Shown piece by piece: positions 17,819 through 26,252 of a stretch of DNA of 64,000 nt. This stretch comes from Psychromonas sp. Urea-02u-13. GTDB lineage: Bacteria > Pseudomonadota > Gammaproteobacteria > Enterobacterales > Psychromonadaceae. Location: contig NZ_PJBZ01000055.1 of the NCBI RefSeq assembly GCF_002835995.1, positions 1 through 64,000 of the forward strand, given 5' to 3'. The notes under the pieces were generated by a model. That model saw only the letters and a list, made by a program, of their open reading frames with translations, had not been told where the DNA came from and did no database searches. Position 1 is the first letter of the stretch. Every line of letters begins with the position of its first letter. Made by a program: the position numbers and the translations under genes.

Positions 17819-18591
17819 TGGTTTGCCTTACTTAGCAGGGGAAGTTTTAATAGCGCAGGAATATCTGTTTTTTGGGCAATACGAATGGCTTTGTTAATGT
17901 CACGTGCGTAACTTGCATCAATGCTTAACCATTGCGCCTTGCTTCTATCCCACATCCATACACTCTTGCTATCCAGCGCGACTGCGACAAAAACAATGCG
18001 TCCTAAATAAAAATAATTAACCGTACGCTCAACACCATCAAGACTCAGACCTGCTTGGTATTGTCCCATTTTGCTGCCGTATTCAGCTTCAATATGATAA
18101 GCCGTTAATATGCGACGATACTTTTCTGCATCGCTGACATCGGACTTGTTCATCATATTTTTTAATTGTATTAACCGTTCATGGCGCTCAGTCATTAAAA
18201 ATGGTGAGTCCAAGTTAATAAAGGTTTCTAAGTCTTCTAACATAGTCATCATTAACGGCACGATGCCCTGACGCGTTTCAGTCACACTGCTTATTTGTGT
18301 TTCTAAAGACGTTTTTTCAGTGCCTTGATCAGCCAATAAACGACTTAAATACTGGTTATAAATCGTCAAGCTTTGCGCTTCTGCTTGTACACTTTTAACC
18401 TGCTCAACAAGGGCAATTTTCTGCGCATCTAACTGGTTAATATTAACTTGAGCTTGTTTACTTTTCTGTTGATCAGTGGCGCTACTGTTTTGTAGTTTTT
18501 CAATGCTAGTCGCATGACTAAACAGAGGCAGGCTGAGCATCAGCACGGCAGGTATTATTTTTTTCAATAAAGACACAATAGTTACTTCCAA
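17815..18591 (-). CDS. DUF3450 periplasmic coiled-coil protein of the TonB2 operon
   Basis: Secreted protein that heads the TonB2 cluster, as in Vibrio. It has a signal peptide (KKIIPAVLMLSLPLFSHA), then a long coiled coil (about 28-110) and a globular end with YFYLGRIVFVAVALDSKSVWMWD. The start is uncertain: ATG at 18591 or the GTG five codons later, which has GGAAG eight bases upstream. It follows hmuV by 54 bp with no clear promoter between, so it is probably read from the hmuT promoter. Molecular role unknown. Confidence 0.82.
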   Translation of the reverse strand: MEVTIVSLLKKIIPAVLMLSLPLFSHATSIEKLQNSSATDQQKSKQAQVNINQLDAQKIALVEQVKSVQAEAQSLTIYNQYLSRLLADQGTEKTSLETQISSVTETRQGIVPLMMTMLEDLETFINLDSPFLMTERHERLIQLKNMMNKSDVSDAEKYRRILTAYHIEAEYGSKMGQYQAGLSLDGVERTVNYFYLGRIVFVAVALDSKSVWMWDRSKAQWLSIDASYARDINKAIRIAQKTDIPALLKLPLLSKANQ

Positions 18592-18645
18592 TATAAAATT
18601 TAAATGGGGTGATGTAGATTGTTATTCGCTTTTTAGCGATATTAT

Positions 18646-19437
18646 TTAAATTGCATAGACCACCGGATAGTCTGCACTTGGGTGTTTTAAAACCTCTACT
18701 GGGTGTTGATAAACTTGTTCTATTTTCTCAGCCGTCAAGGCTTGCCATGGCGTGCCATCGGCTTGAATTTTTCCTTCATTTAAAATCAGCACCCGATCAG
18801 AATATTGAGCGGCCAGATTTAAATCATGTAATACGATGATCACAGCAGCGCCTTTGTCTGCCATATTACGGGCGATTGAAAGGGTATTATGTTGGTGAGA
18901 AATATCTAAAGCAGAGGTAGGTTCGTCGAGCATCAACACGGTTTTATTGCCTGACTCACTGAGCTGGGTTAATACACGTGCAAGATGCACACGTTGTTTT
19001 TCGCCGCCGGATAACAGTGGGTATAAACGAGTTTCAAGGTGTAACGTATCGACTTTTTCTAACATATCGTTAATCACACAATCAGCTTGCTTGCGTGACA
19101 AAGAAAGCGGTAACAAACCCAACTCAACCACTTCACGTACCGTAAAAGCAAAGGTCAGGCTGCTTTGTTGCGGTAAAATACCTACATGCTTGGCCAGTTG
19201 CCCACGATTCCAATTCGCTTTGCTTTCATTGAAATAATGAATCTCACTGTCTTTATTTACCGTGGCTTTTATTTCATCGGCGAGTATTTTTAATAAGCTA
19301 CTTTTACCGGCGCCATTAGGCCCTAATAATGTAGTCACTTCACCTTGGCGTATATTCAAACTAATATCGTTTAAAATCACTTTTCCCGCTAACGTTAGAT
19401 GAATATGTTTGCAGCTAATTGCACTTTTCAAACCCAT
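18646..19437 (-). CDS. hmuV: Heme ABC transporter ATPase HmuV
   Basis: Cytosolic ATPase that powers heme import from periplasm to cytosol. The 263 residues show Walker A GPNGAGKSS, Q-loop GILPQQSSL, signature LSGGEKQRVHLAR, Walker B VLMLDEPTSALD and switch histidine in VLHDLN. The sequence type is that of HmuV/HutD rather than the siderophore ATPase FepC. It is two bases downstream of hmuU. Confidence 0.92.
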   Translation of the reverse strand: MGLKSAISCKHIHLTLAGKVILNDISLNIRQGEVTTLLGPNGAGKSSLLKILADEIKATVNKDSEIHYFNESKANWNRGQLAKHVGILPQQSSLTFAFTVREVVELGLLPLSLSRKQADCVINDMLEKVDTLHLETRLYPLLSGGEKQRVHLARVLTQLSESGNKTVLMLDEPTSALDISHQHNTLSIARNMADKGAAVIIVLHDLNLAAQYSDRVLILNEGKIQADGTPWQALTAEKIEQVYQHPVEVLKHPSADYPVVYAI

Positions 19438-19439
19438 TT

Positions 19440-20474
19440 TTACATTCTCCCGCGTTGTTTAAACAACAAATATAAGAAGAAAGGGGCGCCAATAATCGCC
19501 GTCACAATGCCAACAGGCAGCTCTGCAGGTGTGACAGCAACACGCGCAATCATATCCGCAATCGTTAATAACAAAGCGCCCATTAGCGCAGATAATGGCA
19601 ATAACACTTTATGATCAGGCCCGGTTAACATACGCCCTAGATGAGGCACGATTAAACCAATAAACCCTATCATGCCAGCGATACTGACCGTAATACCCAC
19701 GCCAGCTGCAGTAAGTAAAATCAAACGACGTTTTAATTTTTGGGTATTCACGCCTAAATGCCCCGCTTCTGCTTCACCTAATAACAGTGCATTTAAGCCT
19801 TTGGCATTACGCATAAAAAGGGTTAATAACAGGGCTAAACACACGCTCGCTAAGGTAATACTTGACCACGTTGCGCCCGCTAACGATCCCATCGACCATA
19901 ATGAAAGGTCACGTAACATTTGATCCGTCGCGATAAAATTCAAATAACCAATACCAGCACCAGAAAGTGCGCCAATCGCCACACCCGCTAATAACATCAC
20001 CGCAACAGACGTGCCGTGTTTACTGGTGCCTAATGAATAAACTAAAAGAGTGGTTAACGCGCCACCTAAAAAGGCAAACAGTGGCACAGCAGCAATATTC
20101 ATTAATAACGGATATTGCATCGCAATCGAAGAAAAGGCCACAATGGCAATGGCTGCACCGAGTCCAGCACCGGCTGATACGCCAATAATGCCCGGTTCAG
20201 CGAGGGGGTTACGAAATAACCCCTGCATCACAGTGCCACTTATCGCCAGAATAGCGCCAACCACTAAACACAATAAGGTGCGTGGTAATCGAATTTGATG
20301 AATCACTAATTGAATATGCGCAGGTAACTCGTTAGCCCAAGGCGATAAACCTTTAAAGCTATCAAATATTGAGATTGTCATGGGCCCAACAACAATTGAA
20401 AAAGTCGCAACCAATACCATCAGTGTAATAACAAAGATCATTAATAATGAGAAAGGGATCTGACGTAATAACAT
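19440..20474 (-). CDS. hmuU: Heme ABC transporter permease HmuU
   Basis: Inner-membrane permease of the FecCD/BtuC family with about ten spans in 344 residues. Family marks include RLPRTLLCLVVGAILAISGTVMQGLFRNPLAEPGIIGVSAGAGLGA and the ATPase-contact loop GEAEAGHLGVN; the C-terminal half holds GLIVPHLGRMLTGPDHKVLLP. It lies between hmuT (10 bp upstream) and hmuV (2 bp downstream). Confidence 0.93.
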   Translation of the reverse strand: MLLRQIPFSLLMIFVITLMVLVATFSIVVGPMTISIFDSFKGLSPWANELPAHIQLVIHQIRLPRTLLCLVVGAILAISGTVMQGLFRNPLAEPGIIGVSAGAGLGAAIAIVAFSSIAMQYPLLMNIAAVPLFAFLGGALTTLLVYSLGTSKHGTSVAVMLLAGVAIGALSGAGIGYLNFIATDQMLRDLSLWSMGSLAGATWSSITLASVCLALLLTLFMRNAKGLNALLLGEAEAGHLGVNTQKLKRRLILLTAAGVGITVSIAGMIGFIGLIVPHLGRMLTGPDHKVLLPLSALMGALLLTIADMIARVAVTPAELPVGIVTAIIGAPFFLYLLFKQRGRM

Positions 20475-20484
20475 CGTAGTCTCG

Positions 20485-21339
20485 TTAATATAACAGGCTG
20501 TTTAGGCGTTTCGCTTCGGCTAAACTTTTTAGCCCCAAGCCACCTAACAAAGCAGCACCATCAATCACTTCAATGGCTCTATTTTTACCCGCTGGTGTTG
20601 CAGCTAACGTAGGTAATGCAGCTAAAATCGCATCGATTCCGCCCATTTTTTTCATACTACGTTGGCTGACTAAAATAAGGTCAGGTTGCATCTCCACCAG
20701 CGATTCCATGGCTAACGGTTTATAAGAGGTAATTTTCTCCGCTGCCGGATTAATCGCGCCTGCTAAACGAATAATTTCATTCGCACTGGTTTCTTTACCT
20801 GCAACATTCGCCGGACGGCCTTCATGAATCATTAAAAACAGCACCTTTTTTTGTGTCGATAAAGGTGGCTGATTACTTTCTAATGCGTCGACTGTTTTAT
20901 TAATGGTGTTTTTTAGTGCACCACTGTTTTGTTGGCTTTGAGTAATTTCAGCAAGTTGATCAACCCGCTTAAGTAATCCCTCAATCGTTGCTTCGGTATT
21001 AACCACATCGACAGTAATACCGACCTGTTTTAATAAGTCTAATGTTGAGTCTGGCCCCATTTCATCAGAGCCCACAACATGTGTCGGGTTAAGTGCAATT
21101 AAGCCTTCTGCTGATAATTGGCGGTGATAACCGACTTTTGGCAAGGTTGACTCAGCAGGTAAGTGACTGGTGACATCAACCGCGACTAATTGCTGCTCTG
21201 CACCTAATGCATATATAAGTTCAGTGACCGCATTACCTGCGCTAATAATGCGCGGTGGTACTGATTCAGCTTGGCTTACACTGCTATAAAAAAACATCAC
21301 CATAGAGGCGAATAGGGCAACTCGTTTATTCATCAACAC
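20485..21339 (-). CDS. hmuT: Periplasmic heme-binding protein HmuT
   Basis: Binds heme in the periplasm and delivers it to HmuUV. The 284 residues have a signal peptide (1-24, cut after SQA) and a class III binding-protein fold: PPRIISAGNAVTELIYALGAEQQLVAVD at the N terminus, VGYHRQLSAEGLIALNPTHVVGS carrying the likely heme-ligand Tyr/His, and a C-terminal lobe. First gene of the long operon; a Fur box at 21403-21421 lies upstream, shared with divergent hutX. The second Met (M3) is an alternative start. Confidence 0.92.
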   Translation of the reverse strand: MLMNKRVALFASMVMFFYSSVSQAESVPPRIISAGNAVTELIYALGAEQQLVAVDVTSHLPAESTLPKVGYHRQLSAEGLIALNPTHVVGSDEMGPDSTLDLLKQVGITVDVVNTEATIEGLLKRVDQLAEITQSQQNSGALKNTINKTVDALESNQPPLSTQKKVLFLMIHEGRPANVAGKETSANEIIRLAGAINPAAEKITSYKPLAMESLVEMQPDLILVSQRSMKKMGGIDAILAALPTLAATPAGKNRAIEVIDGAALLGGLGLKSLAEAKRLNSLLY

Positions 21340-21402
21340 GCTTTTCCTTTATTCATATTAGTCACAATGCGATGTTATCAATTATCATTTGTGTTTAATA
21401 GT

Positions 21403-21421
21403 AATAATGATTATCATTTGA
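21403..21421. promoter_or_regulatory. Fur box between hmuT and hutX
   Basis: aataatgattatcatttga matches the Fur consensus at 14 of 19 positions. A second, partial site (ATTATCATTT) lies at 21381-21390. The pair can repress both divergent heme operons when iron is plentiful. Confidence 0.75.
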
Positions 21422-21524
21422 AAATAATTTAAATGATTGCGTTATAAATGTACTGAAGTTCCTCTTATTACCACCAGCACGTTACTTCAGCCCCTTGTCT
21501 CATCGATAAAAGGCAACTAATAGA

Positions 21525-22040
21525 ATGTTAACAGAACAACTTACTGAGCAAGTTCAGTCAATGCTTGAGCAACAACCCGGCTTGCTACCCAGTGAAATAG
21601 CGCAACAATTACAGGTAAGCGAAGCACAGGTCGTTTTTTCTTTTAATGGCCAGATGGTGACACGTGTTGACGGCAAGCAAACAGAAGCGTTGCTCGGAGA
21701 GTTAAACTCATGGGGTAACGTCACAACAATAATGCACAGCGAAGGCTCTATTTTTGAAGTGAAAGCCCCCTTTCCCAAAGGTAAGGTCGCACATGGCTAT
21801 TACAACTTAATGGGTAAAGCGGGAGAAATACATGGCCATCTACGTATTGACCTCATTACCGATATTGCCTTAGTCAGCAAACCTTTTCGTGGTAATGAAA
21901 GCCACTATTTTGGATTTTTTACCAAACAGGGAAATAGCGTGTTTAAAATTTATTTAGGCCGTGACAAAAAACGTCAATTACTCGCAGAGCAAGTGCAAAG
22001 CTTTAGCCAATTAAAAACAAAATATGGACAAACACTATGA
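21525..22040 (+). CDS. hutX: Cytosolic heme utilisation carrier HutX
   Basis: Takes heme after import and hands it to HutZ. The 171 residues fit the HutX/HuvX family; visible marks are an N-terminal helical segment (EIAQQLQVSEAQVVFSF), the stretch SIFEVKAPFPKGKVAHGYYNLMGKAGEIHGHLRIDLI, and SHYFGFFTKQGNSVFKIYLGRD. It overlaps hutZ by four bases (ATGA), so translation is coupled. HutW, which accompanies HutX/HutZ in Vibrio, is not in this window. Confidence 0.92.
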   Translation: MLTEQLTEQVQSMLEQQPGLLPSEIAQQLQVSEAQVVFSFNGQMVTRVDGKQTEALLGELNSWGNVTTIMHSEGSIFEVKAPFPKGKVAHGYYNLMGKAGEIHGHLRIDLITDIALVSKPFRGNESHYFGFFTKQGNSVFKIYLGRDKKRQLLAEQVQSFSQLKTKYGQTL

Positions 22041-22576
22041 ACATTGAAGTGAAAAAAGAGCGCTTACAGAGCCGTTTAGGGCCTGAGATTAAGGAGTTTC
22101 GCGAATCTCGTCGTACCTTACAACTAGCAACAATCTGTGCACAAGGGAAACCTAATGTCAGTTACACGCCTTTTGTTTTAGTCGATGGCAGTTATTATAT
22201 TCTTATCTCTAAAATCGCACGTCATGCTCGTAACTTACTAGAAAACCCACAGGTATCCTTCATGATGATTGAAGATGAAGAGAACCTAAAAATGGTGCAT
22301 GCGCGTAAACGTTTAACCTATGAAGCACAGGCTATTGCGATTGACCGTGAAAGCGCGCAGTGGCAAATAGGTATTGATGCGATGCAAGGTCGATTTGGTG
22401 AGATTATTGATAACCTCAGTAATATGGCGGATTTTATTCTTTTCCATCTTCAGCCAGAAAATGGGTTGTTTGTGAAAGGGTTTGGTAAAGCGTTTCAAGT
22501 CGGTTCAGACGATCAGATAGACTTTGTACATCTAGACCAAGGTCATCAGGCTATCGATAAAGATAAACTCAACTAG
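22037..22576 (+). CDS. hutZ: Heme-degrading enzyme HutZ
   Basis: Cytosolic enzyme of the split-barrel flavin-reductase/PNPOx fold that releases iron from heme. At 179 residues it has the family length. Visible marks are FRESRRTLQLATICAQGKPNVSYTPFV, the stretch ISKIARHARNLLENPQVSFMMIEDE and a C-terminal FVHLDQGH, where Vibrio HutZ has its axial heme histidine. It is coupled to hutX and likely controlled by the same Fur box. Confidence 0.92.
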   Translation: MNIEVKKERLQSRLGPEIKEFRESRRTLQLATICAQGKPNVSYTPFVLVDGSYYILISKIARHARNLLENPQVSFMMIEDEENLKMVHARKRLTYEAQAIAIDRESAQWQIGIDAMQGRFGEIIDNLSNMADFILFHLQPENGLFVKGFGKAFQVGSDDQIDFVHLDQGHQAIDKDKLN

Positions 22577-22631
22577 CACCTATCAATACACACTAGTTAG
22601 TGGCGATATGAACGTATATCGTCATTGCTGA

Positions 22632-23393
22632 TTAAAACCATTTCAACGATAAATTACAGCATCCTTCTAACGCTTCATTATTTGCAGTTAAGTCTTTGTT
22701 AGCGACGATATAAGGTAAGTTGGTCAGTTTACACATCGCTTCTACATCAAGTAGCACGACTATTTCACGCTTACCACTGATCACTCCCGCTTGGCGAAAA
22801 CGCTTAAACAAACGCGACAATGTTTCTGGGGTGATATTGAGTTGCCCCGCTAAAACGCTGTAACTAACAGGTAAAGTTAGCCATTCGCTTTTCTGTGCAC
22901 CACTTAACTCAAGCAGGTAAGAGACTAAACGTTGCCCAGCATTTTTAAGAGTAAGCTGATCAACACGGTTTATCGCTTGATATAATTTATCCGACATAGC
23001 GGCCATTATTTGCATCATAAAATTGGGGTTGTTATGGCAATAATTCACCAAAGCTTGCTGCGGAAAAACCACCACTTCGCAATCAGTTTGTGCCTTAGCA
23101 TTAACCGGATACAGCGCTGGTTGCATAAACATAACCGCTTCAGCCAAAGTATCACCCTCGCTTAATATTTGGAAAACCTTCTCGTCACCTTCTGGAGAGT
23201 AACGATACAAGCTGATTTCTCCTGATTTTATAAAGTAAAAGTAGTGCCCGCTATCACCCTCACGAAATAAGTGTTGGCCTTGCTTTACGCTTTTTAATTT
23301 TGCATTACGTCCTATTTCATAAAACTCCGCCATTGAGAAATTTTTAAATAATAAGGATTTTTGTAAATTTATTTGGGTGATGGATAACATCAA
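22632..23393 (-). CDS. Crp/Fnr-family transcriptional regulator without FNR cysteines
   Basis: The 253 residues show a cyclic-nucleotide-binding-like sensor domain (about 14-130), a long dimerisation helix, and a winged helix with recognition helix TPETLSRLFKRF. E190, S193 and R194 match the E-x-x-S-R residues by which FNR reads TTGA half-sites. The N-terminal cysteine cluster of FNR is missing; cysteines occur only at about 105, 119, 218 and a C-terminal GCC. It therefore resembles DNR/NNR-type sensors (heme, NO) rather than FNR. It is divergent from the CopD-like gene, and sites of the expected type lie at 23404 and 24018. The signal is not known. Confidence 0.85.
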   Translation of the reverse strand: MMLSITQINLQKSLLFKNFSMAEFYEIGRNAKLKSVKQGQHLFREGDSGHYFYFIKSGEISLYRYSPEGDEKVFQILSEGDTLAEAVMFMQPALYPVNAKAQTDCEVVVFPQQALVNYCHNNPNFMMQIMAAMSDKLYQAINRVDQLTLKNAGQRLVSYLLELSGAQKSEWLTLPVSYSVLAGQLNITPETLSRLFKRFRQAGVISGKREIVVLLDVEAMCKLTNLPYIVANKDLTANNEALEGCCNLSLKWF

Positions 23394-23403
23394 CTTTTCC
23401 TAA

Positions 23404-23418
23404 TTGATAAATGTCATG
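23404..23418. promoter_or_regulatory. Fnr/Dnr-type site, copy 1
   Basis: TTGATAAATGTCATG: a TTGAT-N4-GTCA site between the Crp/Fnr regulator and the CopD-like gene. It differs from the site at 24018 by one base in 15. The same promoter carries a Fur box 22 bp further on. Confidence 0.65.
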
Positions 23419-23439
23419 AATAATTAACAACAACCAATA

Positions 23440-23458
23440 TATATTGATAATCATTACC
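23440..23458 (+). promoter_or_regulatory. Fur box upstream of the CopD-like gene
   Basis: tatattgataatcattacc matches the Fur consensus at 16 of 19 positions, with ten consecutive bases (GATAATCATT) exact. It lies between the divergent regulator gene and the gene at 23516. Confidence 0.8.
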
Positions 23459-23515
23459 AATATAACCCAAAGTAGATGAATTACACAAATCACTTTTTCA
23501 GGAAGGAAATACCAA

Positions 23516-23956
23516 ATGAGCTATTCGTTATTAGTCACAGTGCACCTTTTATGCGCCACATTATTCATCGGTATCGTTGCCTTTGAAGTATTAATTTTAG
23601 AAGGTATACGCCCACATTTACCCGCAAAAACAATGTCATTAGTGGAACAGGGAATTCATCTGCGTGGCAGAAAAATAATGCCCTGGGTAGTGGTAACCCT
23701 ATTTATCAGTGGTATTACTATGGCAACTATCCATTACAGCAATATTGGTTGGCCGTTAAATAGTAGTTTTGGCACTTTATTAATGGTCAAAATCATCTTA
23801 GCTATTAGTGTATTAGTTCATTTTATTCTGGCAATGAAGCACTCAATTTGTGGTGACATGACCAGTAAACGTTTCAAATACACCCACCTCAGCGTGTTCT
23901 TCCATATGTTACTTATCATCCTACTCGCTAAAGGCATGTTTTTTATTAGCTGGTGA
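23516..23956 (+). CDS. Four-span inner-membrane protein, CopD-like
   Basis: A 146-residue membrane protein with four predicted spans (about 5-27, 52-73, 83-106, 125-145). Histidines sit near span ends (H10, and HFILAMKH, THLSVFFH), a pattern seen in CopD-type and other b-heme membrane proteins. I infer a possible heme or metal role from these histidines and the Fur box, but no family assignment is certain. The start is supported by AGGAAGG upstream of the ATG. It is in the heme island between the regulator and the secreted-protein cluster. Confidence 0.75.
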   Translation: MSYSLLVTVHLLCATLFIGIVAFEVLILEGIRPHLPAKTMSLVEQGIHLRGRKIMPWVVVTLFISGITMATIHYSNIGWPLNSSFGTLLMVKIILAISVLVHFILAMKHSICGDMTSKRFKYTHLSVFFHMLLIILLAKGMFFISW

Positions 23957-24017
23957 TACTTAACCTCTCAGACACTTAATAAAAATAATCTTTACTTTTA
24001 ACCGTTATTTTTTGTAA

Positions 24018-24032
24018 TTGACAAATGTCATG
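24018..24032. promoter_or_regulatory. Fnr/Dnr-type site, copy 2
   Basis: TTGACAAATGTCATG, 14 of 15 identical to the site at 23404. It is 32 bp before a Fur box and about 90 bp before the first secreted-protein gene, so the cluster should answer to both Fur and the Crp/Fnr regulator. Confidence 0.65.
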
Positions 24033-24063
24033 TGCGAAATAAGAAATCATCCGTATAGTTGTC

Positions 24064-24082
24064 GATAATGATTATCAATCAA
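24064..24082 (+). promoter_or_regulatory. Fur box upstream of the secreted-protein cluster
   Basis: gataatgattatcaatcaa matches the Fur consensus at 14 of 19 positions, the first nine exactly. It lies 39 bp before the start codon at 24121. Confidence 0.7.
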
Positions 24083-24120
24083 AACCAATAAACACTTAAA
24101 AAACTTTCAAGGAGAACAAT

Positions 24121-24693
24121 ATGAAATTACAAAAATCACTGACGCTAGGTCTGATGTTAACTTGTGCGAGTAGCGCTTCCTTTGCAGTTAATGAAGGCAC
24201 TGCGGGGTTGACTGGCGCATATGTTGGAGACTACCAATTAGATGTTATTAACAGCTCACAACAAGTAAAAGCAAAGAGTTTAAACTCGTATAGCTGGTCC
24301 TGGGACTTTGATAATAAAACCATCGCTATCGACGCAGGTAAAATTTATAAAAACCCTTTCAAATGGTTACGATTTAATTACTTCACAACAACAGCTATTC
24401 CATTCATTGATAATGGCGACGGCACCTATACAGCCAATTACCAGTTCCGAGTTAATTACCCATTTTATTACAACCCTAAAGCACAAGCTTCAACCACCTT
24501 CAAGATTGTTGAACAATCAGGATCTTTGACGATCAGTTCTGTCGACATCGAATTAGATGGCACACAAGATGGTAGCCCAGGCACCAGAATGCAGGATGAG
24601 TTCCCAGAAATAATTCAACTAAATTGGCATGGCGCAGCACAATCATTAAGTAGTCATTGGCAGACTCTCACCCCAGCAGAACTGTGGAAGTAA
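24121..24693 (+). CDS. Secreted protein, first of three paralogues (single domain)
   Basis: No known family recognised. The 190 residues have a signal peptide (1-22, cut after SFA) and one domain shared with the next two secreted proteins here. The shared marks, in order, are GAYVGDYQL, WSWDFDN, IPFIDNGDGTYTANYQF, NPKAQASTTFKI, and ELDGTQDGSPGTRM-x-DEFP. This copy stops after the domain and has no C-terminal anchor, so it should be free in the periplasm or outside. Start is supported by AAGGAGA nine bases upstream. A Fur box and an Fnr-type site precede it, suggesting an iron- or heme-related binding role, which is inference. Confidence 0.85.
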   Translation: MKLQKSLTLGLMLTCASSASFAVNEGTAGLTGAYVGDYQLDVINSSQQVKAKSLNSYSWSWDFDNKTIAIDAGKIYKNPFKWLRFNYFTTTAIPFIDNGDGTYTANYQFRVNYPFYYNPKAQASTTFKIVEQSGSLTISSVDIELDGTQDGSPGTRMQDEFPEIIQLNWHGAAQSLSSHWQTLTPAELWK

Positions 24694-24713
24694 CCCTCAT
24701 TATTTAAGGAAAA

Positions 24714-26252
24714 ATGATGCAATTAACAAACCTATTTAAAGCGAAGAAAGCGATACTATTATTGTCAGCGCTGTCTTTTTTATCATCCTCTTTATATGCA
24801 AGTAATGACATAACAGGTAGTTATTTTGGTACTTATCAGTTATCAATGAATGTGCTATTTCCTGGCGATGACGGCATGCCAGATCGTGGAGTCCAACTAG
24901 GGGCAACCGTACAGAATGGTTACTGGCAATGGGATTTTGATAACAACTTAATTATTTGGGGTGGTAGTCGTCACAGCACTATGTTGGGCCCATACCCATC
25001 TTTTCAGCCTTATACTTCGGCAATGCTAAATAACCAACAAAAAACAGATGAAATTTATGCACAAATAGAAGATGTTAGCGAAATTTCAATTCCTTTTATC
25101 GATAATGGTGATGGTACTTATAGTGTTGATTACGCACATAAAATTCATCTAGTGCTAGGGGATCCAACGAATCCGATTGCAGACAAACCAATTGGTGCCG
25201 CTAATATAACTTTTCAAGCAACGAAATCGGAGATGGGTGAATTAGTCATTAAAACATTAGATAGAGAGATAAATGGTCCAGACGGTATACCAGGGACCAT
25301 TATTCTAGGTGTATTCCCAATGCCTGTTCAGCCACAGTTTGACTCTGTGAAAATGCTTTTTGATGATCAACAAGACAGTAATAACGATGGTATTACTGAT
25401 GCGATTGCAACCACTCTGATGCTTGATATTAATAGTACTAACAGTGATGCAGATAACTTTTCAGATCTTGAAGAGTTAGGTATCTTTGTACGCCCAACAG
25501 ACAGTGATAACGATGGTCTAGCAGATGTTTATGAGCCGGGAGATAGTGCCTTACAAGCAAATATTGTTAGTCAACTTCCTTTACTTTCCGGAGAGAAAGT
25601 TGAGCTTAAAATTAATACAGGAGAACATTTTTCATTTACGCATGCACAACCTATTCCAGAAAAGATCACTTTTGCAGAAGGTACAGCCGCACCTGCATCA
25701 ACGTTAAATAAATCCATGGGTTTTATCTCTTTTAATATGACTAATTTTCAAGGAGATAGCAGTACAACATTGCGTTTTGCGCAGCCAATTCCAAAAGATT
25801 TACAACTATTTCAATTCAGTTATACGGAAACAGAAGGTGAGCCAGCTGTTGTTACTATCATCGCCATGGCAATAGAAGCAACAGAGTTACAGTGGACTCA
25901 GGTTAATGAAAGTGAGGTTTCATTTAACTTAGATATTAGACAGCCTAATCCAACAAGAATACCTGCTGAAGGTGAGTTTGATACAACGAATAACTCCGGC
26001 ACGATCACTGGCCTGATGTTAGTTCACAGTGAAAAGAACCGTTTATCTAAACCTGTTGCAGAAGTACCCGTTGCTGAAATACCTGTTGTCGAAGTGCCAG
26101 TGACTCCTGAAGTGATTATGGTAAATAGCCCTGTGGTTGATACAAGTACTGGCTCAAAAAGCGGCGGTAGCATGAATTGGTTATTTATTATCTGCTTAGG
26201 GTTCGTTGCCTTGGGTCGTAAAAAATTAACCAAAGGTAAGGTTAGTCTTTAA
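24714..26252 (+). CDS. Secreted paralogue 2 with calcium-type repeats and GlyGly-CTERM-like tail
   Basis: The 512 residues have a signal peptide (about 1-29), then the shared domain (TGSYFGTYQL, YWQWDFDN, IPFIDNGDGTYSVDY, ANITFQA, REINGPDGIPGTI). Next come thrombospondin-3/EF-type acidic repeats (DSNNDGITD, NSDADNFSDLEE, DSDNDGLADVYE), a beta-rich domain, a V-A/V-E-V/I-P-V repeat linker (about 445-465), and a tail of GGSMNWLFIICLGFVALGRKK. That tail fits the GlyGly-CTERM sorting signal that rhombosortase cuts on type II secreted proteins. Its stop overlaps the receptor start (TAATG), so the two are coupled. Confidence 0.85.
   Translation: MMQLTNLFKAKKAILLLSALSFLSSSLYASNDITGSYFGTYQLSMNVLFPGDDGMPDRGVQLGATVQNGYWQWDFDNNLIIWGGSRHSTMLGPYPSFQPYTSAMLNNQQKTDEIYAQIEDVSEISIPFIDNGDGTYSVDYAHKIHLVLGDPTNPIADKPIGAANITFQATKSEMGELVIKTLDREINGPDGIPGTIILGVFPMPVQPQFDSVKMLFDDQQDSNNDGITDAIATTLMLDINSTNSDADNFSDLEELGIFVRPTDSDNDGLADVYEPGDSALQANIVSQLPLLSGEKVELKINTGEHFSFTHAQPIPEKITFAEGTAAPASTLNKSMGFISFNMTNFQGDSSTTLRFAQPIPKDLQLFQFSYTETEGEPAVVTIIAMAIEATELQWTQVNESEVSFNLDIRQPNPTRIPAEGEFDTTNNSGTITGLMLVHSEKNRLSKPVAEVPVAEIPVVEVPVTPEVIMVNSPVVDTSTGSKSGGSMNWLFIICLGFVALGRKKLTKGKVSL

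Noticed and set aside
22604-22621. Terminator between hutZ and the Crp/Fnr gene
   Set aside because: Only a six-bp A+T-rich stem (CGATAT/ATATCG) without a T-run.
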